A stretch of DNA of 64,000 bases from Promicromonospora panici (lineage in GTDB: Bacteria > Actinomycetota > Actinomycetes > Actinomycetales > Cellulomonadaceae), in assembly GCF_900608595.1 (NCBI RefSeq), contig NZ_UWYY01000017.1:62001-126000 (forward strand), given 5' to 3'. Position numbers and translations under genes: made by a program. Of the stretch, positions 27,983 to 38,731 are shown piece after piece; the first letter of the stretch is position 1, and each line of letters starts with the position of its first letter. Under the pieces are notes generated by a model. That model had not been told where the DNA came from. It was given only the letters and a program-made list of their open reading frames with translations, and ran no database searches.

Positions 27983-28357
27983 GTGCCTACGATCCAGCAG
28001 CTCGTCCGCAAGGGGCGGACCTCGAAGGCCGGGAAGTCGAAGACTCCGGCCCTCAAGGGCTCCCCCCAGCGGCGCGGCGTGTGCACCCGTGTGTACACCA
28101 CCACCCCCAAGAAGCCGAACTCGGCCCTCCGCAAGGTCGCCCGTGTGAAGCTTTCCTCCCAGGTCGAGGTCACCGCGTACATCCCTGGTGTCGGCCACAA
28201 CCTGCAGGAGCACTCCATCGTGCTCGTGCGTGGCGGCCGAGTGAAGGACCTCCCCGGTGTCCGTTACAAGATCGTCCGTGGCGCGCTCGACACGCAGGGC
28301 GTGAAGGGTCGCAAGCAGGCCCGGTCCCGTTACGGCGCCAAGAAGGAGAAGAGCTGA
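27983..28357 (+). CDS. rpsL: 30S ribosomal protein S12
   Basis: Decoding-centre protein, 124 residues, full length. Conserved TPKKPNSALRKVARV contains K43, and GGRVKDLPGVRY contains K88; both are the residues normal in streptomycin-sensitive strains. GTG start, GGAG upstream. The stop overlaps the rpsG start (TGATG), so the two are coupled. Confidence 0.98.
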   Translation: MPTIQQLVRKGRTSKAGKSKTPALKGSPQRRGVCTRVYTTTPKKPNSALRKVARVKLSSQVEVTAYIPGVGHNLQEHSIVLVRGGRVKDLPGVRYKIVRGALDTQGVKGRKQARSRYGAKKEKS

Positions 28358-28827
28358 TGCCCCGCAAGGGTCCGGCCCCGAAGCGGCCGCTCATCGTCGA
28401 CCCCGTCTACGGGTCCCCGGTCGTCACGCAGCTGATCAACAAGGTCCTGCTCGACGGCAAGAAGTCGACCGCCGAGGCGATCGTCTACGGCGCCCTCGAG
28501 GGCGTCCGTGCCAAGACTGACGGCGACCCGGTCGTGGTGCTCAAGCGCGCTCTCGACAACGTCCGCCCGGCCCTCGAGGTGCGTTCCCGCCGCGTCGGTG
28601 GCGCCACCTACCAGGTGCCGGTCGACGTCCGCCCGACGCGTGCCACCACGCTCGCGCTGCGCTGGCTCACCGACTTCTCCCGCGCTCGTCGCGAGAAGAC
28701 GATGACGGAGCGTCTCATGAACGAGATCCTCGACGCGTCGAACGGTCTCGGTGCTGCGGTCAAGCGCCGCGAGGACATGCACAAGATGGCCGACTCCAAC
28801 AAGGCCTTCGCGCACTACCGCTGGTAG
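28357..28827 (+). CDS. rpsG: 30S ribosomal protein S7
   Basis: Primary binder that organises the 3' domain of 16S rRNA, 156 residues. Signature DPVYGSPVVTQLINKVLLDGK near the N-terminus; RRVGGATYQVPVDVRPTR in the middle; C-terminal KRREDMHKMADSNKAFAHYRW. ATG overlaps the S12 stop by one base and GAAGGAG precedes it. In many bacteria S7 autoregulates the str operon. Confidence 0.98.
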   Translation: MPRKGPAPKRPLIVDPVYGSPVVTQLINKVLLDGKKSTAEAIVYGALEGVRAKTDGDPVVVLKRALDNVRPALEVRSRRVGGATYQVPVDVRPTRATTLALRWLTDFSRARREKTMTERLMNEILDASNGLGAAVKRREDMHKMADSNKAFAHYRW

Positions 28828-28839
28828 TAGCTTCCGAGC

Positions 28840-28861
28840 GGCCCCGGGTCACCCCGGGGCC
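28840..28861 (+). other. Hairpin between rpsG and fusA
   Basis: Perfect 9-base arms GGCCCCGGG/CCCGGGGCC around four bases, with no T-run. It probably tunes mRNA stability or read-through between the ribosomal and elongation-factor genes. Confidence 0.55.
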
Positions 28862-28920
28862 GTCGGTGGATGCATAACCGCCGGCCCCCAGCCCACCTTT
28901 AGACCAAGGGGTAAGACACC

Positions 28921-31023
<2,103 letters not shown>

Positions 31024-31145
31024 GTCCCCACAGGTCGACCCGCACAACCAACCTGTAGGAAGAACCGCACGCCCCGCAGTTGTAGGCTTCTTGGCCGAGC
31101 ATCTGCAACGTTCGGAACATCTACCCAAGTCCCAGGAGGACCCCA

Positions 31146-32342
31146 GTGGCTAAGGCCAAGTTCGAGCGGACCAAGCCGCACGTCAACATCGGCACGATCG
31201 GTCACGTCGACCACGGTAAGACGACGCTGACCGCCGCGATCTCGAAGACGCTTGCGGACAAGTACCCGGAGCTCCCGGCGAACACGCAGCGCGCCTTCGA
31301 CGAGATCGACGCCGCGCCGGAGGAGAAGCAGCGCGGTATCACGATCAACATCGCGCACATCGAGTACGAGACGCCGAAGCGCCACTACGCGCACGTCGAC
31401 GCTCCGGGTCACGCCGACTACATCAAGAACATGATCACCGGTGCCGCCCAGATGGACGGCGCGATCCTGGTGGTCGCCGCCACCGACGGCCCGATGGCCC
31501 AGACGCGTGAGCACGTGCTGCTCGCCCGCCAGGTCGGCGTGCCGTACCTGCTCGTGGCGCTCAACAAGGCCGACATGGTCGACGACGAGGAGATCCTCGA
31601 GCTCGTCGAGATGGAGGTCCGTGAGCTCCTCTCCTCGCAGGAGTTCGACGGCGACAACGCCCCCGTTGTTCGCGTCTCGGGCCTCAAGGCGCTCGAGGGC
31701 GACCCCGAGTGGGTCGAGAAGGTCGTCGAGCTGATGGACGCCGTCGACGAGAACGTGCCGGAGCCGGTGCGCGACCTCGACAAGCCGTTCCTCATGCCGA
31801 TCGAGGACGTCTTCACGATCACCGGTCGTGGCACCGTCGTCACCGGTAAGGTCGAGCGTGGCACGCTGGACATCAACTCCGACGTCGAGATCGTCGGTAT
31901 CCGCGAGCCGCAGAAGACCACGGTCACCGGTATCGAGACGTTCCACAAGCAGATGGACCAGGCTCAGGCCGGCGACAACACCGGTCTGCTCCTGCGCGGC
32001 ATCAAGCGCGAGGACGTCGAGCGCGGGCAGGTCGTCGTGAAGCCGGGTTCGATCACCCCGCACACGAACTTCGAGGCACAGGTCTACATCCTGGGCAAGG
32101 ACGAGGGTGGCCGTCACAACCCGTTCTACTCGAACTACCGCCCGCAGTTCTACTTCCGCACCACGGACGTCACCGGCGTCATCACGCTGCCCGAGGGCAC
32201 CGAGATGGTCATGCCCGGTGACAACACCGAGATGTCGGTCGAGCTCATCCAGCCGATCGCCATGGAGGAGGGTCTGGGCTTCGCCATCCGCGAGGGTGGC
32301 CGCACGGTCGGTTCAGGCCGCGTGACCAAGATCCTCAAGTGA
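31146..32342 (+). CDS. tuf: Elongation factor Tu
   Basis: Aminoacyl-tRNA carrier GTPase, 398 residues. P-loop GHVDHGKTTL (19-28), switch II DAPGHADY, NKAD and SGLKAL complete the G domain; domain III ends with GGRTVGSGRVTKILK. GTG start follows CAGGAGG. A 122-base gap after fusA could hold a separate promoter but none is convincing. Ends at a strong TTCG-loop hairpin. Confidence 0.98.
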   Translation: MAKAKFERTKPHVNIGTIGHVDHGKTTLTAAISKTLADKYPELPANTQRAFDEIDAAPEEKQRGITINIAHIEYETPKRHYAHVDAPGHADYIKNMITGAAQMDGAILVVAATDGPMAQTREHVLLARQVGVPYLLVALNKADMVDDEEILELVEMEVRELLSSQEFDGDNAPVVRVSGLKALEGDPEWVEKVVELMDAVDENVPEPVRDLDKPFLMPIEDVFTITGRGTVVTGKVERGTLDINSDVEIVGIREPQKTTVTGIETFHKQMDQAQAGDNTGLLLRGIKREDVERGQVVVKPGSITPHTNFEAQVYILGKDEGGRHNPFYSNYRPQFYFRTTDVTGVITLPEGTEMVMPGDNTEMSVELIQPIAMEEGLGFAIREGGRTVGSGRVTKILK

Positions 32343-32380
32343 TCCTGGAGCACGGACTCACCTGACGGAAGTCAGCTGAA

Positions 32381-32418
32381 CGATGGGGCCCGGGTGCTTC
32401 GGCACCCGGGCCTCATCG
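32381..32418 (+). terminator. Terminator-like hairpin after tuf
   Basis: A 17-base stem (32381-32397 with 32402-32418), one G-T wobble, capped by a TTCG tetraloop. No T-run follows, as is common for actinobacterial terminators. Confidence 0.75.
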
Positions 32419-32870
32419 CGTAAGTAGCCCGCGTCACACGTCTTCCGTTTGGTACATGCGGAGACGTATGGCAAGATTGCATAGTTGCCTGTCACAGGCG
32501 TGCTCTTTCAAGTATCGAACAGTGTGCAGAACCGCAGTCCTTGGTTCCGGCTCGTCCGGGGTCAACAGAGGCTGGAGCGGTCACCCTCCCGGGGAGAAAC
32601 CGGGTGAGGGGTCGCGGGGTTTGTCGCTAGCTGTTCGATGTGGACAGGGCGCCCCGCGGAGCACACGTCCTCCGGTCTTCCGGAGGGACTGTTCCGAGCA
32701 GGCTCGGCAAACGTCGTGATCGGTCCAGGCTGTACAGCCAGGACAAGATCACTTCCCAACGGCCCCGGCACCAGTAACGGTGTTCTGCGCCCGGCTGTGC
32801 CGCTTTAAGCGACACGCCCGAGTGCGTGGGTCGGACAGTAGCGGTTCGAGAGAGAGAGTCAGACGACGCC
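32419..32870 (+). promoter_or_regulatory. Gene-free leader of the S10 operon
   Basis: About 450 bases without a supportable gene. Several hairpins are visible, notably CCTCCGG-TCTT-CCGGAGG (32669-32686) and a CACCC/GGGTG fold near 32582-32610. No promoter stands out. A long structured leader before rpsJ is where L4-type autoregulation acts in enterobacteria; whether that applies here cannot be told from sequence alone. The in-frame extension of rpsJ to 32826 is not supported. Confidence 0.45.
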
Positions 32871-33179
32871 ATGGCGGGACAGAAGATCCGCATCCGGCTC
32901 AAGTCCTACGACCACGAGGTGATCGACAGTTCGGCGCGCAAGATCGTCGACACGGTCACTCGCGCTGGTGCGACGGTCGTGGGTCCGGTGCCGCTGCCGA
33001 CGGAGAAGAACGTCTTCGTTGTGATCCGGTCGCCTCACAAGTACAAGGACAGCCGCGAGCACTTCGAGATGCGTACGCACAAGCGGCTCATCGACATCAT
33101 CGATCCCACGCCCAAGGCCGTCGACTCGCTCATGCGACTCGACCTGCCGGCGGACGTGAACATCGAGATCAAGCTCTGA
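32871..33179 (+). CDS. rpsJ: 30S ribosomal protein S10
   Basis: S10/NusE, 102 residues: ribosome head protein and NusB partner in antitermination. MAGQKIRIRLKSYDHEVID at the N-terminus, RTHKRLIDIIDPTPK in the middle, PADVNIEIKL at the end are all typical. ATG 32871 gives the family length. First gene of the S10 operon. Confidence 0.98.
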   Translation: MAGQKIRIRLKSYDHEVIDSSARKIVDTVTRAGATVVGPVPLPTEKNVFVVIRSPHKYKDSREHFEMRTHKRLIDIIDPTPKAVDSLMRLDLPADVNIEIKL

Positions 33180-33193
33180 GGCTGGAGGACATC

Positions 33194-33847
33194 ATGACCA
33201 ACCAGCAGAAGAACGTGACCGCGTTGCTCGGTACCAAGCTCGGTATGACGCAGCTCTGGGACGAGGCGGGCCGCCTCGTGCCGGTGACCGTGGTCTCCGT
33301 GGGCACCAATGTGGTGACCCAGATCCGCACGGTGGACGCCGACGGTTATGCGGCTGTTCAGCTCGCGGCCGGCCAGGTCGACCCGCGCAAGGTCACCAAG
33401 CCCCTCAAGGGTCACTTCGAGAAGGCCGGTGTGACGCCGCGTCGTCACGTCGCCGAGATCCGCACCGAGAACGCCGGCGAGTTCACGCTCGGCCAGGAGA
33501 TCACCGCCGAGGCCTTCGAGGCCGGCGCCCTGGTCGACGTCGTCGGTACCACCAAGGGCAAGGGCACCGCCGGTGTGATGAAGCGTCACGGCTTCTCCGG
33601 CGTGGGTGCCTCGCACGGTGCGCACCGCAACCACCGCAAGCCTGGCTCGATCGGTGGCGCTTCGACGCCGTCGCGAGTCTTCAAGGGCCTGCGGATGGCC
33701 GGTCGGATGGGTAACGCCCGTCAGACCACCCAGAACCTGACCGTTCACGCGGTCGACGTCGAGAAGGGTCTGCTGCTCGTCAAGGGCGCGGTTCCCGGCC
33801 CCAAGGGTGGCGTCGTCCTCGTGCGTAACGCCGCGAAGGGAGCGTGA
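33194..33847 (+). CDS. rplC: 50S ribosomal protein L3
   Basis: Early-assembly protein near the peptidyl-transferase centre, 217 residues. LLGTKLGMTQLWDE start, VDVVGTTKGKGTAGVMKRHGF and the extended loop HRKPGSIGGASTPSRVFKG are conserved. ATG 33194 follows TGGAGG; the frame from 32780 is spurious. Confidence 0.98.
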   Translation: MTNQQKNVTALLGTKLGMTQLWDEAGRLVPVTVVSVGTNVVTQIRTVDADGYAAVQLAAGQVDPRKVTKPLKGHFEKAGVTPRRHVAEIRTENAGEFTLGQEITAEAFEAGALVDVVGTTKGKGTAGVMKRHGFSGVGASHGAHRNHRKPGSIGGASTPSRVFKGLRMAGRMGNARQTTQNLTVHAVDVEKGLLLVKGAVPGPKGGVVLVRNAAKGA

Positions 33848-33852
33848 ACCCG

Positions 33853-34545
33853 ATGACCGCTCTGACTGTCGACGTCCTGGACGCCCAGGGCAAGAAGTCC
33901 GGCACCGCCGAGCTCCCCGCTGAGGTGTTCGACGTCGCCGTGAACATTCCGCTGATCCACCAGGTGGTCGTTGCGCAGCGCGCCGCGGCTCGCCAGGGCA
34001 CCGCCTCCACGAAGACTCGTGGCGAGGTCCGCGGTGGTGGCCGCAAGCCGTACAAGCAGAAGGGCACCGGCCGCGCCCGTCAGGGTTCGACGCGTGCTCC
34101 GCAGTTTGCCGGTGGTGGCGTCGTCCACGGCCCGCAGCCGCGCAAGTACGACCAGCGCACCCCGAAGAAGATGAAGGCCGCCGCCCTGCGCGGTGCCCTC
34201 TCGGACCGCGCTCGTGCCGGTCGCGTGCACGTCGTTGCCGGCTTCGGCATCGAGGGTGTCCCGTCGACCAAGACGGCGCTCGCCACGATCACGAAGCTGA
34301 CGACGCGTGACCACGTGCTCGTCGTGACGCAGCGCGACGACGAGGCCACGGTCAAGTCCCTGCGCAACGTGCCCGAGGTGCACCTCCTGGTCGCTGACCA
34401 GCTGAACACCTACGACGTGCTCGTCTCCGACGACGTCATCTTCACCGAGGGCGCGCTCGCCGCGTTCCTCGAGGGCCCCTCCAAGGGTGCGAAGGCTGTC
34501 GCCACGGAGTCCGAGGCCGAGACCGCTGAGGAGACCGCAAAGTGA
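33853..34545 (+). CDS. rplD: 50S ribosomal protein L4
   Basis: Exit-tunnel protein, 230 residues. The loop GGGRKPYKQKGTGRARQGS reaches the tunnel and macrolide site. ATG 33853 is preferred to GTG 33844 because GGGAG lies 10 bases before it but only one base before the GTG. The C-terminus carries an acidic tail (SEAETAEETAK). The stop overlaps the rplW start (GTGA). Confidence 0.96.
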   Translation: MTALTVDVLDAQGKKSGTAELPAEVFDVAVNIPLIHQVVVAQRAAARQGTASTKTRGEVRGGGRKPYKQKGTGRARQGSTRAPQFAGGGVVHGPQPRKYDQRTPKKMKAAALRGALSDRARAGRVHVVAGFGIEGVPSTKTALATITKLTTRDHVLVVTQRDDEATVKSLRNVPEVHLLVADQLNTYDVLVSDDVIFTEGALAAFLEGPSKGAKAVATESEAETAEETAK

Positions 34546-34844
34546 CCGTCACCGTGAAGGACCCGCGCGACATCCTGCTCGCGCCGGTCGTCTCCGAGAA
34601 GAGCTACAACCTTCTCGACGAGGGCAAGTACACCTTCATCGTGGACCCGAGCGCGAACAAGACCGAGATCAAGATCGCTATCGAGAAGGTCTTCAGCGTC
34701 AAGGTCGCGTCGGTGAACACGATGAACCGCAAGGGCAAGACGCGTCGTACGCGTTTCGGCCTCGGCAAGCGCAAGGACACGAAGCGTGCGATCGTCACCC
34801 TCCGCGAGGGCACGATCGACATCTTCGGTGGTCCGGTCGGCTGA
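34542..34844 (+). CDS. rplW: 50S ribosomal protein L23
   Basis: Tunnel-exit protein that docks trigger factor and SRP, 100 residues. DILLAPVVSEKSYNLLDEGKYTF signature and NTMNRKGKTRRTRFG are present. GTG start overlaps rplD by four bases with GGAG upstream. Confidence 0.97.
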   Translation: MTVTVKDPRDILLAPVVSEKSYNLLDEGKYTFIVDPSANKTEIKIAIEKVFSVKVASVNTMNRKGKTRRTRFGLGKRKDTKRAIVTLREGTIDIFGGPVG

Positions 34845-34875
34845 GCTGACGAGAGACGATTGAGGACAGGTTTCC

Positions 34876-35712
34876 ATGGGAATCCGTAAGTACAAGCCGA
34901 CAACGCCCGGCCGTCGCGGCTCCAGCGTCGCCGACTTCGTCGAGGTCACGCGGTCGCAGCCGGAGAAGTCTCTGATCCGCCCGCTGAGCAAGACCGGTGG
35001 TCGTAACAACACCGGTCGCATCACGACGCGTCACAAGGGCGGTGGCCACAAGCGTGCCTACCGCGTCATCGACTTCCGTCGTCACGACAAGGACGGCGTG
35101 CCCGCGAAGGTCGCTCACATCGAGTACGACCCCAACCGCACGGCGCGCATCGCGCTCCTGCACTACGCGGACGGCGAGAAGCGCTACATCATCGCGCCGA
35201 ACAAGCTGTCGCAGGGCGACCGCATCGAGGCCGGTGCGGGTGCCGACATCAAGCCGGGCAACAACCTGCCGCTGCGCAACATCCCGACCGGTACGGTCAT
35301 CCACGCCATCGAGCTCCGGCCCGGTGGCGGTGCGAAGATCGCCCGTTCGGCTGGTGCGTCCGTGCAGCTCGTCGCCAAGGACGGCCCCTATGCGCAGCTG
35401 CGCATGCCGTCCGGTGAGATCCGGAACGTCGACCTGCGCTGCCGCGCGACGGTCGGCGAGGTCGGCAACGCCGAGCAGTCGAACATCAGCTGGGGCAAGG
35501 CCGGCCGCATGCGCTGGAAGGGCAAGCGCCCGACCGTGCGTGGCGTCGCTATGAACCCGGTGGACCACCCCCACGGTGGTGGTGAAGGCAAGACGTCCGG
35601 CGGACGTCACCCGGTGAGCCCCTGGGGCCAGGCCGAGGGTCGTACCCGCCGTCCGAACAAGTCGAGCGACCGGATGATCGTCCGTCGCCGTCGTACCGGC
35701 AAGAAGCGCTGA
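34876..35712 (+). CDS. rplB: 50S ribosomal protein L2
   Basis: Conserved protein needed for peptidyl-transferase activity and subunit joining, 278 residues. The RNA-binding core (RYIIAPNKLSQGD) and GVAMNPVDHPHGGGEG, with the essential His of the HPHGGGEG loop, are intact; RRRRTGKKR ends the chain. GGACAGG precedes the ATG. Confidence 0.98.
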   Translation: MGIRKYKPTTPGRRGSSVADFVEVTRSQPEKSLIRPLSKTGGRNNTGRITTRHKGGGHKRAYRVIDFRRHDKDGVPAKVAHIEYDPNRTARIALLHYADGEKRYIIAPNKLSQGDRIEAGAGADIKPGNNLPLRNIPTGTVIHAIELRPGGGAKIARSAGASVQLVAKDGPYAQLRMPSGEIRNVDLRCRATVGEVGNAEQSNISWGKAGRMRWKGKRPTVRGVAMNPVDHPHGGGEGKTSGGRHPVSPWGQAEGRTRRPNKSSDRMIVRRRRTGKKR

Positions 35713-35726
35713 TAGGAGCCTGAAAC

Positions 35727-36008
35727 ATGCCTCGTAGCCTGAAGAAGGGCCCCTTCGTAGACGACCACCTCCAGAAGAAGGTGGACGTCCAGAACGAGAA
35801 GGGGACCAAGAATGTCATCAAGACCTGGTCCCGTCGGTCGGTAGTCACGCCCGACTTTCTCGGTCACACCTTTGCCGTGCACGACGGTCGCAAGCACGTC
35901 CCGGTCTTCGTGACCGAGGCGATGGTCGGCCACAAGCTCGGCGAGTTCGCTCCCACGCGGACCTTCCGCGGCCACGTGAAGGACGACAGGAAGGGTCGTC
36001 GCCGCTGA
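35727..36008 (+). CDS. rpsS: 30S ribosomal protein S19
   Basis: Head protein in complex with S13, 93 residues. MPRSLKKGPFVDDHLQKKV, TWSRRSVVTPDFLGHTFAVHDG and EFAPTRTFRGH are all family signatures. GGAG precedes the ATG, 14 bases after rplB. Confidence 0.98.
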   Translation: MPRSLKKGPFVDDHLQKKVDVQNEKGTKNVIKTWSRRSVVTPDFLGHTFAVHDGRKHVPVFVTEAMVGHKLGEFAPTRTFRGHVKDDRKGRRR

Positions 36009-36075
36009 GGCGTGGGGTTCTCCCCGCTGAAGCAGTGATGATCTGGACTGTCTGAGAAAAGGAAGCAGGACAGCA

Positions 36076-36435
36076 ATGGAAGCCAAGGCGCAGGCGCGGT
36101 TCGTCCGTGTCACGCCCCAGAAGGCCCGGCGCGTCGTGGACCTCATCCGTGGCAAGCAGGCCTCTGAGGCCGTCGCGGTGCTGAAGTTCGCACCGCAGGC
36201 CGCCAGTGAGCCGATCCGCAAGGTCGTGGAGAGCGCGATCGCGAACGCTCGGGTGAAGGCCGACCGCGCGAGCGAGCGCTTCGACGAGGGCGACCTGGTC
36301 GTCTCCGCCGCGTTCGTGGACGAGGGGCCGACGCTCAAGCGTTTCCGCCCGCGGGCTCAGGGACGTGCAACGCGCATTCTCAAGCGCACCAGCCACATCA
36401 CCGTGGTGCTCGCCGACAAGGAAGGGGCCCGATAG
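36076..36435 (+). CDS. rplV: 50S ribosomal protein L22
   Basis: Tunnel protein whose beta-hairpin faces L4, 119 residues. RFVRVTPQKARRVVDLIRGK near the start and FRPRAQGRATRILKRTSHIT at the hairpin and C-terminus. GGAAGCAGG precedes the ATG; the stop TAG overlaps the rpsC GTG by one base. Confidence 0.98.
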   Translation: MEAKAQARFVRVTPQKARRVVDLIRGKQASEAVAVLKFAPQAASEPIRKVVESAIANARVKADRASERFDEGDLVVSAAFVDEGPTLKRFRPRAQGRATRILKRTSHITVVLADKEGAR

Positions 36436-37271
36436 TGGGACAGAAGGTTCACCCGCACGGGTACCGCCTGGGTATTACGACTGACCACCGGTCGCGTTGG
36501 TTCGCCGACAGCACCAAGCCCGGTCAGCGGTACCGCGACTACGTCCGCGAGGACGTGCAGATCCGCAAGCTCATGGGCACTGGCCTCGAGCGTGCGGGTA
36601 TCTCCAAGGTCGAGATCGAGCGCACCCGCGACCGCGTCCGCGTGGACATCCACACGGCGCGTCCGGGCATCGTGATCGGCCGTCGAGGTGCTGAGGCCGA
36701 CCGCATCCGCGGTGAGCTCGAGAAGCTCACGGGCAAGCAGGTTCAGCTCAACATCCTCGAGGTCAAGAACGCGGAGATCGACGCGCAGCTCGTTGCTCAG
36801 GGCATTGCCGAGCAGCTGGCCAGCCGTGTCTCGTTCCGTCGTGCGATGCGCAAGGGCATGCAGTCCGCCCAGCGCGCCGGCGCGAAGGGTATCCGCGTGC
36901 AGGTCGCCGGCCGCCTCGGCGGCGCGGAGATGAGCCGCTCGGAGTTCTACCGCGAGGGCCGCGTGCCCCTGCACACCCTCCGTGCGTACATCGACTACGG
37001 CTTCTACGAGGCCCGCACCACCTTCGGCCGCATCGGCGTGAAGGTGTGGATCTACAAGGGCGAGGTCACCGAGAAGGAGTTCGCCGCTCAGCAGGCTACT
37101 GCCGCTCCCCGTCAGGGCCGTGGCCGTGGCGAGCGCGGTGAGCGTGGTGAGCGCGGCGGCGAGCGTCGCGGCGGCCGTCGCAACGAGCGTCCGGCCGAGC
37201 GCAGCACTGACGCAGCCCCCGCGGCTGAGGCAGCTGCTGCTCCGGCCGCAGAGACCGGAACGGAGGCCTGA
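36435..37271 (+). CDS. rpsC: 30S ribosomal protein S3 with Arg-Gly-rich tail
   Basis: mRNA-entry protein with helicase role, 278 residues. N-terminal GQKVHPHGYRLGI, KH domain with IVIGRRGAEADRIRGEL, C-terminal ARTTFGRIGVKVWIYKG. After residue 220 comes an Arg/Gly/Glu-rich then Ala-rich tail of about 58 residues (RGRGERGERGERGGERRGGR), longer than in E. coli but known in actinobacteria. GTG start coupled to rplV. Confidence 0.97.
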   Translation: MGQKVHPHGYRLGITTDHRSRWFADSTKPGQRYRDYVREDVQIRKLMGTGLERAGISKVEIERTRDRVRVDIHTARPGIVIGRRGAEADRIRGELEKLTGKQVQLNILEVKNAEIDAQLVAQGIAEQLASRVSFRRAMRKGMQSAQRAGAKGIRVQVAGRLGGAEMSRSEFYREGRVPLHTLRAYIDYGFYEARTTFGRIGVKVWIYKGEVTEKEFAAQQATAAPRQGRGRGERGERGERGGERRGGRRNERPAERSTDAAPAAEAAAAPAAETGTEA

Positions 37272-37273
37272 CC

Positions 37274-37690
37274 ATGCTGATCCCGCGCAGGGTCAAGCAC
37301 CGCAAGCAGCACCACCCCTCGCGCTCCGGCGCGGCCAAGGGTGGCACCCAGATCGCGTTCGGCGACTTCGGTATCCAGGCTCTGGAGCCGGCGTACGTCA
37401 CCAACCGCCAGATCGAGGCGGCGCGTATCGCAATGACTCGCCACATCAAGCGTGGCGGCAAGGTGTGGATCAACATCTACCCGGACCGTCCGCTGACGAA
37501 GAAGCCTGCCGAGACCCGCATGGGTTCCGGTAAGGGTTCGCCGGAGTGGTGGGTCGCCAACGTCAAGCCTGGCCGTATCGTTTTCGAGCTGTCCGGTGTC
37601 GACGAGTCCCTTGCTCGTGAGGCCATGCGCCGCGCGATGCACAAGCTCCCGATGAAGTGCCGTTTCGTGGTGCGCGAGGGTGGTGTCTGA
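37274..37690 (+). CDS. rplP: 50S ribosomal protein L16
   Basis: Protein near the A site and factor-binding region, 138 residues. MLIPRRVKHRKQHHPSR, the IEAARIAMTRHIKRGGKVWI segment and MGSGKGSPEWWVANVKPGRI are conserved. Two bases after rpsC; its stop overlaps the rpmC start (TGATG). Confidence 0.98.
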   Translation: MLIPRRVKHRKQHHPSRSGAAKGGTQIAFGDFGIQALEPAYVTNRQIEAARIAMTRHIKRGGKVWINIYPDRPLTKKPAETRMGSGKGSPEWWVANVKPGRIVFELSGVDESLAREAMRRAMHKLPMKCRFVVREGGV

Positions 37691-37929
37691 TGGCTATCGG
37701 TACGCAGGGGCTTGCCCCCATCGATCTGGATGGCATGGACGACGAGACTCTCGTCGCCAAGCTGAAGGAAGCCAAGGAGGAGCTCTTCAACCTCCGCTTC
37801 CAGTCGGCGACCGGCCAGCTCGAGAGCCACGGTCGTCTCAAGGCCGTGCGTCGCGACATCGCCCGGATCTACACGATCCTGCGCGAGCGCGAGCTCGGCA
37901 TCCGTACGGCTCCGAGCGTGAGTGAGTGA
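37690..37929 (+). CDS. rpmC: 50S ribosomal protein L29
   Basis: Small tunnel-exit protein, 79 residues, two-helix coiled coil (LKEAKEELFNLRFQSATGQL, then LKAVRRDIARIYTILRERE). ATG 37690 gives the proper length; the upstream in-frame start at 37657 lies inside rplP. Coupled to rplP by a one-base overlap. Confidence 0.96.
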   Translation: MAIGTQGLAPIDLDGMDDETLVAKLKEAKEELFNLRFQSATGQLESHGRLKAVRRDIARIYTILRERELGIRTAPSVSE

Positions 37930-37933
37930 GGCA

Positions 37934-38224
37934 ATGAGCGACAACACGACTGCTGCTGAGGCCCCTGCGGCCCAGCGCGCGACGCGTAAGGTGCGCCGTG
38001 GCTACGTGGTGAGCGACAAGATGGACAAGACCATCGTGATCGAGGTCGAGGACCGGGTGAAGCACCCGCTCTACGCCAAGGTCATCCGTCGCACCACGAA
38101 GGTCAAGGCGCACGACGAGCAGAACAGCGCCGGCATCGGCGACCTGGTCGTCATCATGGAGACCCGCCCGCTGTCCGCTACCAAGCGGTTCCGGCTCGTG
38201 GAGATCCTCGAGAAGGCCAAGTAA
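37934..38224 (+). CDS. rpsQ: 30S ribosomal protein S17
   Basis: Primary 16S-binding protein, 96 residues. RGYVVSDKMDKTIVIEVEDR and HDEQNSAGIGDLVVIMETRP are typical. ATG 37934 just after the rpmC stop is preferred to GTG 37922, which overlaps rpmC and lacks a Shine-Dalgarno; the difference is four residues. Last gene before the S10/spc boundary hairpin. Confidence 0.95.
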   Translation: MSDNTTAAEAPAAQRATRKVRRGYVVSDKMDKTIVIEVEDRVKHPLYAKVIRRTTKVKAHDEQNSAGIGDLVVIMETRPLSATKRFRLVEILEKAK

Positions 38225-38237
38225 GGACTTCTACCTC

Positions 38238-38280
38238 GGCCGGGGCGATGCGTGACACACGTACGCGTGCCGCCCCGGCC
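38238..38280 (+). terminator. Hairpin at the S10/spc operon boundary
   Basis: Perfect 10-base arms GGCCGGGGCG (38238-38247) and CGCCCCGGCC (38271-38280), with an inner GCGT/ACGC pairing, and no T-run. It lies exactly between rpsQ and rplN, the boundary between the S10 and spc operons in enterobacteria, so it may be a partial terminator or processing site. Confidence 0.6.
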
Positions 38281-38360
38281 AGTACAGCAACTATCCGTTC
38301 GACCAGGCTCGCCGGAATCAGTCCGCGCGAGAACCAGTTCGACGACAGGAGTTCATTCAA

Positions 38361-38729
38361 ATGATCCAGCAGGAGTCGCGACTTCGGGTCGCCGACAACA
38401 CGGGTGCCAAGGAGATTCTCTGCATCCGCGTTCTCGGTGGCTCCGGCCGTCGCTACGCCGGAATCGGCGACACCATCGTCGCCACCGTCAAGGACGCGAT
38501 CCCGGGCGGCAACGTGAAGAAGGGCGACGTCATCAAGGCTGTCGTCGTCCGGACCGCCAAGGAGCGCCGCCGTCCCGACGGTTCCTACATCAAGTTCGAC
38601 GAGAACGCCGCCGTCATCCTGAAGGCCGACGGCGAGCCTCGCGGCACCCGCATCTTCGGCCCGGTGGGTCGCGAGCTGCGCGACAAGAAGTTCATGAAGA
38701 TCATCTCGCTGGCTCCGGAGGTGCTCTGA
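38361..38729 (+). CDS. rplN: 50S ribosomal protein L14
   Basis: Intersubunit-bridge protein and RsfS anti-association site, 122 residues. MIQQESRLRVADNTGAKEI, GGSGRRYAGIGDTIVATVKDA and GPVARELR-like GPVGRELRDKKFMKI are present. AGGAG lies 10 bases before the ATG. First gene of the spc part. Confidence 0.98.
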   Translation: MIQQESRLRVADNTGAKEILCIRVLGGSGRRYAGIGDTIVATVKDAIPGGNVKKGDVIKAVVVRTAKERRRPDGSYIKFDENAAVILKADGEPRGTRIFGPVGRELRDKKFMKIISLAPEVL

Positions 38730-38731
38730 CC

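Noticed and set aside
33844..33852. GTG 33844 as rplD start through GTGA overlap with rplC
   Set aside because: Its Shine-Dalgarno would be one base away; ATG 33853 has workable spacing.
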